Both the position numbers and the translations under genes were made by a program. Of a stretch of DNA of 64,000 nucleotides, positions 35,840-45,857 are shown in pieces. The DNA comes from Saccharina japonica. Its lineage: Eukaryota; Sar; Phaeophyceae; Laminariales; Laminariaceae. Under the pieces are notes generated by a model. It ran no database searches, had not been told where the DNA came from, and saw only the letters and a list, made by a program, of their open reading frames with translations. How positions within the stretch are numbered: the first letter of the stretch is position 1; every line of letters starts with the position of its first letter. The DNA is taken from assembly GCA_008828725.1 (NCBI GenBank), contig MEHQ01000174.1, positions 1,377,867 to 1,441,866 of the forward strand. Direction: 5' to 3'.

Positions 35840-36145
35840 TTCCATCTTCGCAACTTTGCACCCTGGTATTTGAGAGTTGGAAAACGAATTTGGCAGGGGT
35901 GTTCTTCATGACAGTACGAAAAAACGTATGGCTGGCCGTTTTTTATTTTCGTTTTTTTCACCTCTGTACGTAGTTTCGTTTCCAATTTTCTCGGATTTTT
36001 TAGCAACTTTGACCCTATATAACTCATGATTTTGTTTTGTTTTAAAACAAGGCCAGTCTTGGAGCCCTTCGTAATGTTGTGAAGAACAACCTCGCCAAGT
36101 TTTGTTTCGCAACTCTAAAACACCAGGGTGCAAAAGTGATTTCCG
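35840..36145. repeat. Inverted repeat, arms about 65 bp
   Basis: ACTTTGCACCCTGGTATTTGA (left arm, 35853 onward) pairs with the reverse complement of CTAAAACACCAGGGTGCAAA (to about 36137). The arms continue inward through GGAAAACGAATTTGGC / GCCAAGTTTTGTTTC and TGTTCTTCA / TGAAGAACA. It is probably a foldback or MITE. Flanks were not resolved. Confidence 0.6.
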
Positions 36146-36759
36146 CGAAGGGTATTGTTTCCCCTAAGGTTTCAAATTTGCTCATTACATTTTCCTAGTA
36201 ATTTGGCAGGCGGTGCTTACCACAGCCTGATAGGCTCACAGTAAGCAAAACCGCGACATGGACGTTTTCCCCTTGTTGATGCGATCCTGTCAAGACTTCT
36301 AAAGTCGAATTAGTCGGCGTATTGACCGATATATGGCCTGTATACTATTATATTGGTTTTACTATAGGATTACTGCAGGAAAGCTATCCCCTATGGAATA
36401 ACGCCTCCCTAAGGAATACCAATATGACAATACCTCGCGAACTACAACTCGTACGCCAAAAATCTCTTCACCGATGTGTTCCCCTTCCCTTGGCGATGCC
36501 GGCATGTCGATATCTGTAGGGTTCGAAAAAGTATTGCATTCCGTTTTTTATTTCCCGAAGAAGCTATCTTATGTTTCTCTCTGGAACCAGCTCGTGGGGA
36601 GTCACGAAAATGTGGAAATTATACCAGAAATAGTATTGCAACTGAAAACAAAACGGATTTGTTTTTGATTTGCTCATATACGTTTTGTCCGAAGGGGCCC
36701 CTTAATATTTATAATTTTAATTAGTTTTTCCTTTTCACGTTTTCTTTTATTTTTATCTG
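36146..36759. other. No gene recognised
   Basis: Only short overlapping frames. Confidence 0.3.
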
Positions 36760-36985
36760 GATTGTCAGCCGGGTAGGTCGTGCCTGTCGTATATGGCATT
36801 GCATTGTTTGCTCTGCACTCTGCATTGCAGCGTACGAGTAGTGTATCTGTGTCGCAGGCCTGTCACCCCAAAACTGGTATCTCTCTAGAATGAAGAATCG
36901 GCACGGACACCGGGTGTGCTGGATGTCGACGGGTAGAAACGACGGCTCCATGTATGTGAAGAACACACACACAGGTGAACGGAAT
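36760..36985 (+). mobile_element. LINE 3' end fragment (family X), sense plus
   Basis: Contains GGGTAGGTCGTGCCTGTCG, TATGGCATTGCATTGT, CTGGTATCTCTCTAGAATGA, AGAATCGGCACGGACACC and GATGTCGACGGGTAGAAA, and ends with GAAGAACACACACACAGG. Confidence 0.75.
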
Positions 36986-37206
36986 CGACACCGTGGACAC
37001 AACAATCTTATTGGTCGACACACCATTACTGCGTCGGACATATCACCGGTACAAACATTGGGTCGGCTGTCTGGAGGGCGGTTTTGGTGTGCTTCGGTTG
37101 GCTATCATTTCCTTTCGTTCTTCGTCTTCCTCTTTTTGCGTTGTTTTCAACATATCGTGTCCTTCGAAGGTGAAAACTAATCAATGGCTTGAAATAGTAT
37201 GAACTA

Positions 37207-37379
37207 CAGTACAGGGCACCTAATAAGAAACAGGAAATCGTGTCCAGGCTGGATTTCTTAGTCGAGCGAGGGTGCTTTCTACACTAATTTCAAGATATCG
37301 GCTCCCGAATTTCCTATTTTCCTCTAAATCTCAGCCCGGCTTTCTTAACAGCCTGTTTCTTTTTAGGTGTCCTGTACTG
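37207..37379. mobile_element. pogo-type MITE, 173 bp
   Basis: Inverted ends CAGTACAGGGCACCTAATAA and the reverse complement of CAGTACAGGACACCTAAAAA, flanked by TA (37205-37206 and 37380-37381). The empty site is visible in the duplicated block near 51070. Termini match the 2.44-kb element at 13852. Confidence 0.85.
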
Positions 37380-37566
37380 TAATTAAACTGATCGCGTTAT
37401 ATCGTAGGCCTTGGAGAATGTACGAAGCAGGAGCCGAGTGTCGCTGGCATTATTACAAGGATTTCTCCCCGGAGGAAAATAGTATGTTGTTTTGATGGGT
37501 GTGCAGTAACAATCGTGCCAGTACACTGCTTTCTCTGTCGGCAGAGTTGTGGCATTGGCAAAATAC

Positions 37567-38008
37567 CAGGGGTACGCGCGGTAAAGGTCGGGACGGGAAA
37601 ATGTGGTCGGGACGGGAACGGTACGGTACGGGAATGGGAAACCGTCAGATTTTTCGTTCCCGACCGCGATTTCCCGACCGGTATCATCGTCAGTTTCTGT
37701 TCCCGACCTATTCCCGACCCGTTCACCGATCGTTTCCCGTACCGCCGAAAAACGTTTCCCGTACCGTACCGTACCGCCAAAAATCGGTTCCCGTCCCGTC
37801 CCGTACCGCCAAAGAATCGTGTCTTCCCGTCCAATCCCGTCAACCAAATGGTTTCCCACCTTCCCGTCCCATTCCCGTCCCGCGGTAAACAGACGGGAAC
37901 ATTTTCCCATACCGCCCCTCGGGAAGACCCAATTTTTTTTCTGCCTGCGGCGGGCAAAACCGTCCCATCCCGTACCGCGCGGTGCCTTCGGCACCGCGCG
38001 TACCCCTG
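37567..38008. mobile_element. hAT-type non-autonomous element, 442 bp
   Basis: Perfect 16-bp TIRs CAGGGGTACGCGCGGT, flanked by the 8-bp duplication CAAAATAC (37559-37566 and 38009-38016). The empty site is present in copy B near 51258. The body is filled with CCCGTCCCGT, CGGGACGGG and CCCGTACCGCCAAA motifs, as often seen in hAT subterminal regions. No transposase. Confidence 0.9.
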
Positions 38009-38127
38009 CAAAATACATTTTTTGTGGTAAGAATACAGCAAAAGTATTGCACAGGATACCTAAGGGGGTCACACTACCGGCTTAGCGACGTGTGCCTACG
38101 AAAGGACTATAAAAAGGCAGTTTCCTG

Positions 38128-38300
38128 GAGAATGTAGCATGGTGTATGCTGCATTGCAGCGTAGTATCTCTATGTCGTAGTTTTGTGACCACCGAACTGG
38201 TATCTCTCTAGGATGAAGAATCGGCAGACACTGGGTGCACTGGGTGTCGACTGGTAGAAAGGACGGTTTAATGTGAAGAACACACGCATGCAATGTACGT
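38128..38300 (+). mobile_element. LINE 3' end fragment (family X), short
   Basis: X terminus from GCTGCATTGCAGCGTAG to GTGAAGAACACACGC. It is absent from copy B near 51385, so this is an insertion of only about 160 bp of the LINE 3' end. Confidence 0.75.
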
Positions 38301-38934
38301 ACAGAATACGTTAAAAGCCCAGTCTATGGCGCTCCAGTACGTGCTATTAGCAGGCTGGTGTCTAGATAAACAAGATGAACACTATACTACCAGGTATGAG
38401 CGTTGTGATATATTACGTAAAACATTTGTTGAGAATTATGGGCTATTTATTGTGGGTTTTATTGATACACCCATTACTCCTTGTGTTGGGTGTCATATTA
38501 GTATTTGCTCCCGAGGGGTCGACACTCAGAATGGTTCAGTTGTGAGACGGCATCATCATTAATGATGTCGTGCGCAGAGACGTTTGTCTGGCGTTCCGAG
38601 ATCCCTGGCATGAGTGCTCACGTGCTCACGTGTGATAGGCCACGCTAATACAGCTTTTACCGCGAAGGGGCGAAACAAATTCGTGCACCCAGCTGGGTGG
38701 AAACTTTATATTGACTCAGATGGCTATTATATGACGTACAGCAGGTTGTAATGTGTATACACGTAGTGTACTAAGAACCCTTATCTCACGACCGATACGT
38801 GGGAGGACGGTTCGACGGTTCGCGCTTCGCGACTCGGATCAGGCTGCCATGCGTTGTTAGCTCAGTCTGGTGGCATTGTTTACCTAGGGACTGGTCCCCA
38901 GTGTAATGTGATGTGCTATTGACGACTGAGCATA

Positions 38935-39109
38935 CACTACCGGCCCTCTCATAAGAAAGTGCCCCACAAGGAACTCAGCCTAAACATTACGGGGGGAATA
39001 GGAAAGTCGACAGCTATTATACTGAAGTTAGTGTGGTACACACCCCTTTCTCAAATACGAACGTCAGCCTAAGCCCGATTTCAAGTTTCTTATGAGCGGG
39101 CCGGTACTG
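38935..39109. mobile_element. TA-flanked MITE, 175 bp, pogo-like ends
   Basis: Ends CACTACCGGCCCTCTCATAA and the reverse complement of CAGTACCGGCCCGCTCATAA, with TA on both sides (38933-38934, 39110-39111). Absent from copy B near 52035. The outer bases and the ATAAGAAA block resemble the pogo family above, but the inner sequence differs, so it is a second subfamily. Confidence 0.8.
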
Positions 39110-39604
39110 TATAATCCGTTAAGTTATCTGGGCATTGCATTTGCCGCTTTTCGCTGCGACTTGGATTTTTTGTTATTATTTGGTTTATTTGGCTGGTGAC
39201 TGGAGATCACTACATCAATGATGCATGTCAGCGAAAGTTATGTTCGTGAAGGCTAAAAGTATGGGAGAGAAAATACGATGACACCGCCGTCCGAACTGTC
39301 GAATGCGGGTTTGACTAACCGGCTATTTGAGCACTTAATGTAGTAAAGGTGTTGACTTATTAATGGTTGCGGCTGGCCATCCTACTAACTGTACACATAC
39401 ATGTTTCTGTAAGTTGGACCTTGAAGTTTTGCTCCGCTGGACACTACAATACAGTCCGAGATAGTAGAGATCACCACTACGATTATGAGGGGCAGCAAGC
39501 GTACTGTAAGTAAAGGTGACATGCACACAAGACAAGACACGGTGACGCATTCCTAACTGCCGTTTGCGGTCGATCGTAATCTAGCGGCATTGCTCGCTTC
39601 GTGT

Positions 39605-39660
39605 GATTGGCCCGATTTAGGATATAATCGCTCTCTTGTAAAGTGATTGGCCATATATAA
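39605..39660 (+). promoter_or_regulatory. Promoter-like region: two inverted CCAAT boxes and TATA
   Basis: GATTGGCC occurs at 39605-39612 and again at 39645-39652, directly followed by ATATATAA (39653-39660). The HTH-like frame starts about 145 bp downstream. Copy B keeps both GATTGGCC boxes but its TATA-like word is degraded (CATGTATGG). Function is inferred from motif spacing only. Confidence 0.45.
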
Positions 39661-39803
39661 GAGTGGTTACTTGCTAGACGGTTGTGGACGTCGTCCTCCC
39701 CCATCTTTCACTCGTTTTTCCTTCCTCCACCACAAGCCTTCCGTCTTCGTTCACATATCTCAGCTAAAGATCGTCCACCACACGCTGCCTACGCCTGAAG
39801 CGG

Positions 39804-40050
39804 ATGGCACAGCAAGGCGCAATCGTCTTCAACGTATTGCAGGGGACCGGTATCGTTGCCATCGAAAACGGCTACGGAATCCATGAAGCAGCCAAGGCGC
39901 ACGGCGCGACGTATCAGCCCGGTGGAGTGGGGGAAGTGCTCAAGCCGACGTCGTGAGTGGGTTTTACCCTGAACGAAGAGCACGTCGGCGGAAACATCCA
40001 GGACGTACGTAAGCGTGCAGTCGTCGAGAGGCGCCTTTGCCGACTCAATT
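39804..40050 (+). pseudogene. HTH (psq/CENP-B-like) N-terminal fragment, copy A
   Basis: A 50-codon frame starting at ATG 39804 reads into GTGIVAIENGYGIHEAAKAHG and stops at TGA 39954-39956. After the stop the same frame continues with TLNEEHVGGNIQDVRKR. The pattern (Ala-Ile-Glu-Asn-Gly-Tyr-Gly-Ile-x-Glu-Ala-Ala-Lys-x-His-Gly, then Asn/Thr-Glu-Glu) resembles the N-terminal HTH_psq and second HTH of pogo-like transposases. The stop interrupts it. GACGTACGTAAG after IQD is conserved in both copies and could be a splice donor. Family assignment is from pattern memory. Confidence 0.4.
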
Positions 40051-40189
40051 AATTAATTAGTTCCTCTCCCTTTTGTCAAGTTAATACGTTAAATACACTT
40101 CCATAATATATTGTTCTCCCCATTTGACTAAATTAATGAATTATCCAGTATCCAACAAGCACAAAACATGTTTTTACATTCTATATTGA

Positions 40190-40585
40190 TTGGCTGTCAC
40201 ATCTCCTCCGGGAGAGGCACGACACCATATTTCTTCGTCCTGTTTTCTTATCGTTTCTTTTGTTTGTTTGTTGATATGTTTTAACATATAATTTTATGTC
40301 TATATTTTTTCCTATTTGTTTTTTTCTTCATTTTTCTCTTTCACGCAGCTCGATTGCTAGCAGGGTAGGTCGTACCTGTCGGATATGGCATTTAGCTAAT
40401 GGCACTGCATTGCTGCATTGTCTGCTCTGTTTACTGCACTGAGCGTAGTTTCTCTGTTCTCTGTGTCGTAGTTTTGTGACCACAGAACTGGTACCTTTTT
40501 AGGATGAAGAATCGGCACGGACACTGGGTGTGCTGGATGTCGACGGGTAGAAAGGAAGGTTTAATGTGAAGAAAACACACACATT
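40190..40585 (+). mobile_element. LINE 3' UTR and X terminus, sense plus
   Basis: Starts with CACATCTCCTCCGGGAGAGG (3' UTR motif), then a T-rich stretch, TTTCACGCAGCTCGATTGCT, GGGTAGGTCG, the X terminus and a (CA)n tail after GAAGAAAACACACACA. It directly follows the duplicated block. Confidence 0.75.
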
Positions 40586-40602
40586 GCCTGCTCTACTTAC
40601 TG

Positions 40603-40955
40603 GTATAAGGCTTAGATTGGGTAGTAGGTATTCGGTTAACCTTTCACCAGTAGCCCAACGAATTATTGATAGTGCCTTAACAAACGGAATCGACGGCAGG
40701 ACATACATGGGTTGTATAGTGGTCGTGAGTTAGAATCTCACGACCACTCTTTTTAAAGAAAAGCGAACTTCTTCATGTCAATAATCTGAAAACACTTGTG
40801 GATCCCCATAAATAGGAACCGCGTGCTGGTCACACGCGTCGACCCGAATACCCGGTCCCTCCAGGGGGCGAGAATGGCATAAGGCTTAGATTGGGTGGGT
40901 AGTGGGTAGTCGGTTAACACTTTACCAGTAGCCCAACGGACTAATGCCTTAACGT
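40603..40955. repeat. Direct repeat pair of about 78 bp
   Basis: ATAAGGCTTAGATTGGGT, GTCGGTTAAC or TTCGGTTAAC and CCAGTAGCCCAACG recur at about 40603-40680 and 40874-40955, separated by about 190 bp containing a hairpin. Flanked by X fragments on both sides. Confidence 0.65.
40718..40748. other. Perfect 12-bp-stem hairpin
   Basis: AGTGGTCGTGAG and CTCACGACCACT pair perfectly around a 7-base loop TTAGAAT, and CTTTTTAAA follows. The 5' side overlaps GTATAGTGGT, which resembles a tRNA D-arm. No T-arm is present, so it is not a full tRNA. It could be a tRNA-like remnant or a small RNA hairpin with a pol III type T-run. Confidence 0.5.
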
Positions 40956-41100
40956 TACTGCATTGCACCGGAGTATCTCTGTGTCGTTGGTTTGTGGCCA
41001 CATATCTGGTACCTCTCTAGGATGGACAATCGGCACCGACACTGGATGTGTTGGGTGTCGACGGGTAGAAAGGACGGTTCGATGTTAAGAACACACACAC
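40955..41100 (+). mobile_element. LINE 3' end fragment (family X), sense plus
   Basis: X terminus from CTGCATTGCACCGGAGTATC to TAAGAACACACACACGG, meeting an opposite copy immediately to its right. Confidence 0.7.
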
Positions 41101-41222
41101 GGTGTCCGTGCCGCTTCTTCGTCCTAGAGATGTACCAGTTATGTGGTCCCAAACATTCGACACAGACACTACGCTGCAATGCAGTGAGAAAAGCAGACAA
41201 TGCAAGGCTATGCCATACCTGG
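41101..41222 (-). mobile_element. LINE 3' end fragment (family X), sense minus
   Basis: GTGTCCGTGCCGCTTCTTCG, CCTAGAGATGTACCAGTT and CTACGCTGCAATGCAGT in minus sense. It starts directly at the (CA)n tail of the previous copy and lacks the outermost 60 bp of X. Confidence 0.65.
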
Positions 41223-41224
41223 AA

Positions 41225-42290
41225 AAAAAGTGTCATTGGCATGCGTGCGAAGGGCAGCATGGGGTACACGCCGATGACGCAGGAACAATTTCTATCGAAG
41301 TCCGAGGAGGGACTCGCGAAAATGATGACAGTCATCGAGGCCGTCTTCGAAACAGCAGGCCTCACGGTTTCGGACAATAATACGGAGACGATGCTTCTAC
41401 TACCTGTAGTACCTCACCAGGTACCCCCTGCCCCGCCACTCGTTATCGAAGCAGATGGGCAGCGATATAGACAGACGAGCAAGTTCATATACCTCGGCGG
41501 CATTGTCCACGAAGACGCTGACCTCTCACTCGAAATCGAACGACGGATCCGCTTCATGCGGACATGCTTCAAATGGTTCTGACCGGAGCTGTACGGCATC
41601 AAGATGTTGAAGGCCGAGGTGATTGAGACCCTGCTGCACGGATGTGTGACTTGGACGCTCAGTGGACAACACTTCGCTAGGCTCCGATCGGTGCACCACC
41701 AAGTCCTGCTGCGTGTCATTGGCTTCCAGCGTCGACAGCGTGGCGACAACAGGACCCTCTCGTACGCGAAGGCTTTCAAGCAGACACGATGCGAGAACAT
41801 TCAAACGACGATCCGGAAACGGCGGCTGTCTTTGGCGGGGCCCGTGCCACGGCAAAACAAGGGACGACTACCCAGTCGGGTGATGTTCGGGACAATGACG
41901 TAGGGAGAGGGACGCAGACCGGGTGGACAGCCAAAGACTTGGCAGAAATGTCTTGTTGAATATCTATCTCTACCAAGGCGGCTCGAGGCACCGAGGGGCC
42001 CACGGTACAGTCCCTGTTGGTGCTTGGGAGTAGAGACCGCAGTGTGAACCGTTGCAGGAAATAAGGCGGGCAAGTCGTACAGGGGGGTCCTCGAAGCTGC
42101 TGAAAAGAAGAGAACGGTTTATGGTCAGGTGGCACACGGATGAGGCGGACCTGAGCAGACAGCGCCACACATCCGTTGCGGGTGCTGCACAAAGAAATGG
42201 GAAGGGGGGGGGGGCACCGTCGTAACGAAACCGCGGTTGATGATAGCAGGAATGAGACAGTCGACAGGGTGGCAAGGTACCATGCTGACT
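41225..42290 (+). pseudogene. LINE fragment: RT active-site end and C-terminal domain
   Basis: The plus strand begins near a degraded active site (HADDAG near 41268, where YADD is expected). It continues with SEEGLAKMMTVIEAVFETA, a YLGGIVHEDADLSLEIERR block near 41491, a TGA at 41580, MLKAEVIETLLHGCVTWTL near 41604, RSVHHQVLLRVIGFQRRQ and GRLPSRVMFGTMT, then a TAG at 41901. Later frames match the minus-strand copy at 29529 with further shifts. The ORF end (RVARYHADY then TAA) is at about 42290. It is homologous to the longest LINE at 22530-23560. Confidence 0.8.
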
Positions 42291-43244
42291 ATTAATAGCA
42301 AGTATAACTCGTCGTCTAGAATACCCGCACCGCGCACCTGTGTTGTAGCTGTTTCGAACGCGGCCCTGTTGTGTGTTTGATTTTGTTATCTTTATGTTTA
42401 TATTTTTGCTTCTCGCTCTATCCCTGTGTTAAGGCCGCGGTGGGTGTCGACCATCCCCTGGGTCCCGCTTTCAATTTTTCGACCAAAATATATATATATA
42501 TTTTTTACGGTTTCGAAACGGGACTGTCAACTTTCCGCCCAATGAAAGGCTGGCACGTACCTGATATTAAACAAACATCGACGCAGAGCTATGGGTATCG
42601 CTAGGTGGCTTATTTGGGCGGTCAGCACGGCGTGGGCCTGCGGGACCATGGCGACTCCACAAGGTGAGGGGACTACCAACTACCCAAATCAAGGCGCCTG
42701 CTGAAATTTGGCTGTTTTTGGTGCGCTATGTGTTGAGAACCGGTGGGCTGTCATTTTTGGGTCCGACCGACCCTGGTCGGGCTTAGGGTCCCTCACGATA
42801 GAGACACCATTAGGGGCTGGGCGCCCTAGCTAGAGTCCCGGTCACAGCTTAGTGTGTTCAAGGCACCGTTGCCTTGTGGGAAGCTGATCGACTGCCCGCA
42901 AACCTTCATTCGGTCACGTACAAGCACTCCTTGGGTACAGAATGTTGTATTTGGGTCAAAAGAAGCCCCTTACCGCCCGCCGGAGGTACGAGACGCCTCG
43001 TGTACATGTCCCGCCCCGCAAACGCCTCTAAACATGCCTTTCACCGGCGACTTCGAAAAATATCGCTGCGAAGGGCTCTGCAAGGCCACCTGCTGCGAAA
43101 CTGGGGCGCGATGCGATGCACAGCAGTAGAAGTCCTGATTTTGGTGGTCGATTGTGTTTGAGGCTTTGTTGCGCAGGTTCGGGTAGTCGGACCTCCCCAC
43201 GCAAAGGCAGTGTTTTGGAAGGCGTTCTTCTCCGTTAGTTGCTA
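42291..43244. other. Unassigned sequence with a Cys-rich open frame
   Basis: A 92-codon plus frame at 42854-43129 ends in a Cys-rich part (CTCPAP, then RCEGLCKATCCETGARC). I do not recognise it; the spacing vaguely recalls AWS/CXC zinc modules, but this is not enough to name it. An overlapping frame is also open. The rest of the interval shows an (AT)n run near 42489-42500 and no other motif. Confidence 0.3.
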
Positions 43245-44545
43245 CCGCTTCGGCGACGCGACCTCGGGGAAGAAAGATAGCTGACGTCTAGACGAATACA
43301 GGAAACATACTAAGCTTGCGTAATTCGGGACGACACGGCGGTTCATAATTGCAATTACCGCAAACCTAGCTTTCCGCGTAATTGACCTTTTCCGCTCCAG
43401 AAAGCCTAAATAGTGTACTGATTTTAGTATACATAGCTCGAAGAAAACACGCGAAAAAGATGCCAATTCACTAATTTTGGCTCTGCTGTTCTCCCTACGT
43501 TAGTATGTTGGGCACGCAAACTCCGACTGCAGGAAGAAAGCTTTACATTTAGACGAACCTATACACATGTGGTTTGTTCGAAAGTCGTTCACGTGCGTGT
43601 CGGATAATTGCAATACGGTCCAAACCTTAACCCGCTTTCAATAAAAAATTGACCTTTTCCGCTCCAGAAATCACGAAATAGTATAATGAAATGTAGGTAT
43701 GCAATAGCCTGGTACAACACCGAAAAAAGGTGCCAATGCAACTATCTTTGGCTCTGCTGTTTCTCCCTAGTTTAGATTTTTAGGCAACGAATCGCAGCAG
43801 GAAGCATAGCTTAACATTTAGACGAATCTGGGGGCACTGTGGTTTCTCTAAGTCGCTGACGTTTGCGTGAGCGGATAATTGGCAATACGCAAACCTACTT
43901 TCACGTATAAAATTGACCTTTTTCTGCTCAATAAAACCCTAAATAGTGCATACTGAAATTGGTAATACAATAGCCTCGTACAACACCGACAACAAGTGCC
44001 CAAAACTATCTTTGGCTCTGCTTGTTCTCTTGGGTTTGTGTATATTAGTGAAGCAACTCGCTGCAGAAAGATCATAGCTGACATCTAGAGGAATCCACGA
44101 ACATGCGGCTTGTTTGTACGAACGGACGTTGCGGACAGATATTCAGTACCGGCTTTAGTAATGTATAGTCTTAGCCCACCCTGGACAAAAATCAGGCCAT
44201 TACACTGTTTTCGGCGCTCGCTGCTTATCTCTAGTTCGACCGCATTCGCAAACTACACGTTGAAGACGGAAATATAGCTGGCGCCCTAGGCGGGAATCTC
44301 GGAACCTTATATAGTTAGACGTCATATCCAAACCGTGCCGACGAAAGAAAGCTTGATTCTGCAAAATCAGATTCGACATTAAAAATGTCTTTCACACGTG
44401 AAAGCGAGAAATTCATACGGATTAGTATGTATAGTCCTGTCCAACCCCGAAAACAACAGGCCGAAACAACTATGTTTGCGCGCTGCGGTCCTCAGTGGGT
44501 TGACACATTACGGCGCAAACTATCTTGACGACGAAAGACCTTGCC
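43245..44545. repeat. Satellite, period about 260 bp, about five diverged units
   Basis: The phrase AGCTGAC.TCTAGACGAAT or AGCTTTACATTTAGACGAAC recurs at about 43279, 43538, 43808 and 44068, with weaker versions near 44276 and 44517. Other landmarks within each unit are GGATAATTG.CAATACG, TTGACCTTTTCCGCTC, AATAGTGTACTGA and TTTGGCTCTGCTGTT. Divergence grows toward the right end. No coding frame is shared between units. Confidence 0.8.
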
Positions 44546-45857
44546 ACCGGCCTGAAAAAAGCAAGTTCGATCATAGCAACGAAGTAAATTCGACAATCTT
44601 TGTTGCTTACAACTCAAGCAAACGCCTTTTGTAAGCAGGCTTTGCTTGTCGACCAACAAGCAAACATGCCATTCATACAATACTTTGCCGCTGCTATGCG
44701 CTTTCGACTTTCAGGAACAGGTTGCCGCCCCCGTAGACCCAATCCCTACGCCGCTGGAACTGCAGGGTTTTCGCGAACCGCTGCGGCGCAACAGAACATA
44801 GGCAAGTTATCGCGTCGTTTGGTCTTCTCCTTCTGGCGGCCAAAGCACCTGTACGCGGGACCGGCAAGGATGTCGAGAGAGATATATTGGCGGGGGGTTT
44901 AACAAGTTTCTAGTCGCCACTGTTGTGGGCGAATGGGCGGGCGGGTCCTGCAGAGTGTATGCAACACAGCCGGCAGGGGGCAATCTACTCATTCTTTTGG
45001 CGTCGTAAAATTCCGAAAATCCAACTATTCGGAGGACCATATAGTAAATAGGACCACATATCTGTGTATTAAAAACAGTGTTAAATAATGTAGTTTTTTG
45101 TGTCTACTGGCATAGGTCCTGTTAACTATGGTCCCCAGTATATTGCGCAGTCAGGATTGCTTGGCGGGAGAGCCCTTCATACAGCGCTCTGCTGTACATA
45201 TAACATGAACATTAGGTTAGAGTGGCCCACCGCAAAACACAAAATAGATTCACGTACCAAGTATAACACTACAGTAGTACTTTATAGTGTCAAGAGTTTT
45301 TCATCTGTTGTCTTGTTGGTACGACTCTTTCGTTCCGTTGTTCGTGTTTGCCTCGGTTGTTCTATGAATGGTGAGGGTATCCGGGGGGGTGGGGGGGTGA
45401 GGGGGCGTGAGGGGGGAGGCGGTGGGTGCCACTCGATATTTACGCGGCGGGAGAATCGTTTTTTTATGAAGCTTTTTTCATGTATGCAAAATTTTCAAGA
45501 GGTTATTATTTGTATCTCACTGCGACGACCTTACTTGATCCTGTGCTCATTAGTTGCATCGCAGTAGCCTTTTTTAGTGCTTCCATTAGTTTCCGTGTCT
45601 CCGCTACCTTGATTTTCCCCAGCAAGCCTTGTTATACCTGGTATATACTTTACCTGGTATATACTATTGATAATTATGCATACTCATATATACAACTCCT
45701 GCTGCTGTACGATGTATCGTACGGAAGTTTAGCACGTATAGATATGTATACATAACATGCTGTCGTATACAGAAAAAAACTGAAGACACCATCATCTATA
45801 TATGTACATATTTATACATTTATGTACGTACGTACGAAATACATACCTATATATATA
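44546..45857. other. No gene; G-run and microsatellite patches
   Basis: A 100-codon plus frame (44600-44902) shows no domain. G-rich runs lie at 45379-45425. TACCTGGTATATAC is repeated at about 45637 and 45651, and ACGTACGTACG patches occur near 45825. Confidence 0.35.

Larger units (their letters stand above)
37140..40180. repeat. Duplicated block, copy A
   Basis: Homologous over its length to 51020-53230. Shared landmarks are CGTGTCCTTCGAAGGTGAAA, TATCGTAGGC.TT.GAGAAT, GGTGTCTAGATAAACA, TTCAGTTGTGAGACGGCAT, TTGCGGTCGATCG..ATCTAG and the HTH-like frame near the right end. Copy A carries insertions that copy B lacks: a pogo MITE, a hAT-type element, an X fragment, another TA-flanked MITE and about 230 bp at 39240-39470. 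Because the block ends in a transposase-like N-terminal frame, it may be two old insertions of one DNA transposon, not a segmental duplication. Confidence 0.75.

Noticed and set aside
37397..38085. Four long overlapping frames in both strands
   Set aside because: They are produced by CCCGTCCCGT repeats of a non-autonomous hAT element with precise ends, not by a gene.
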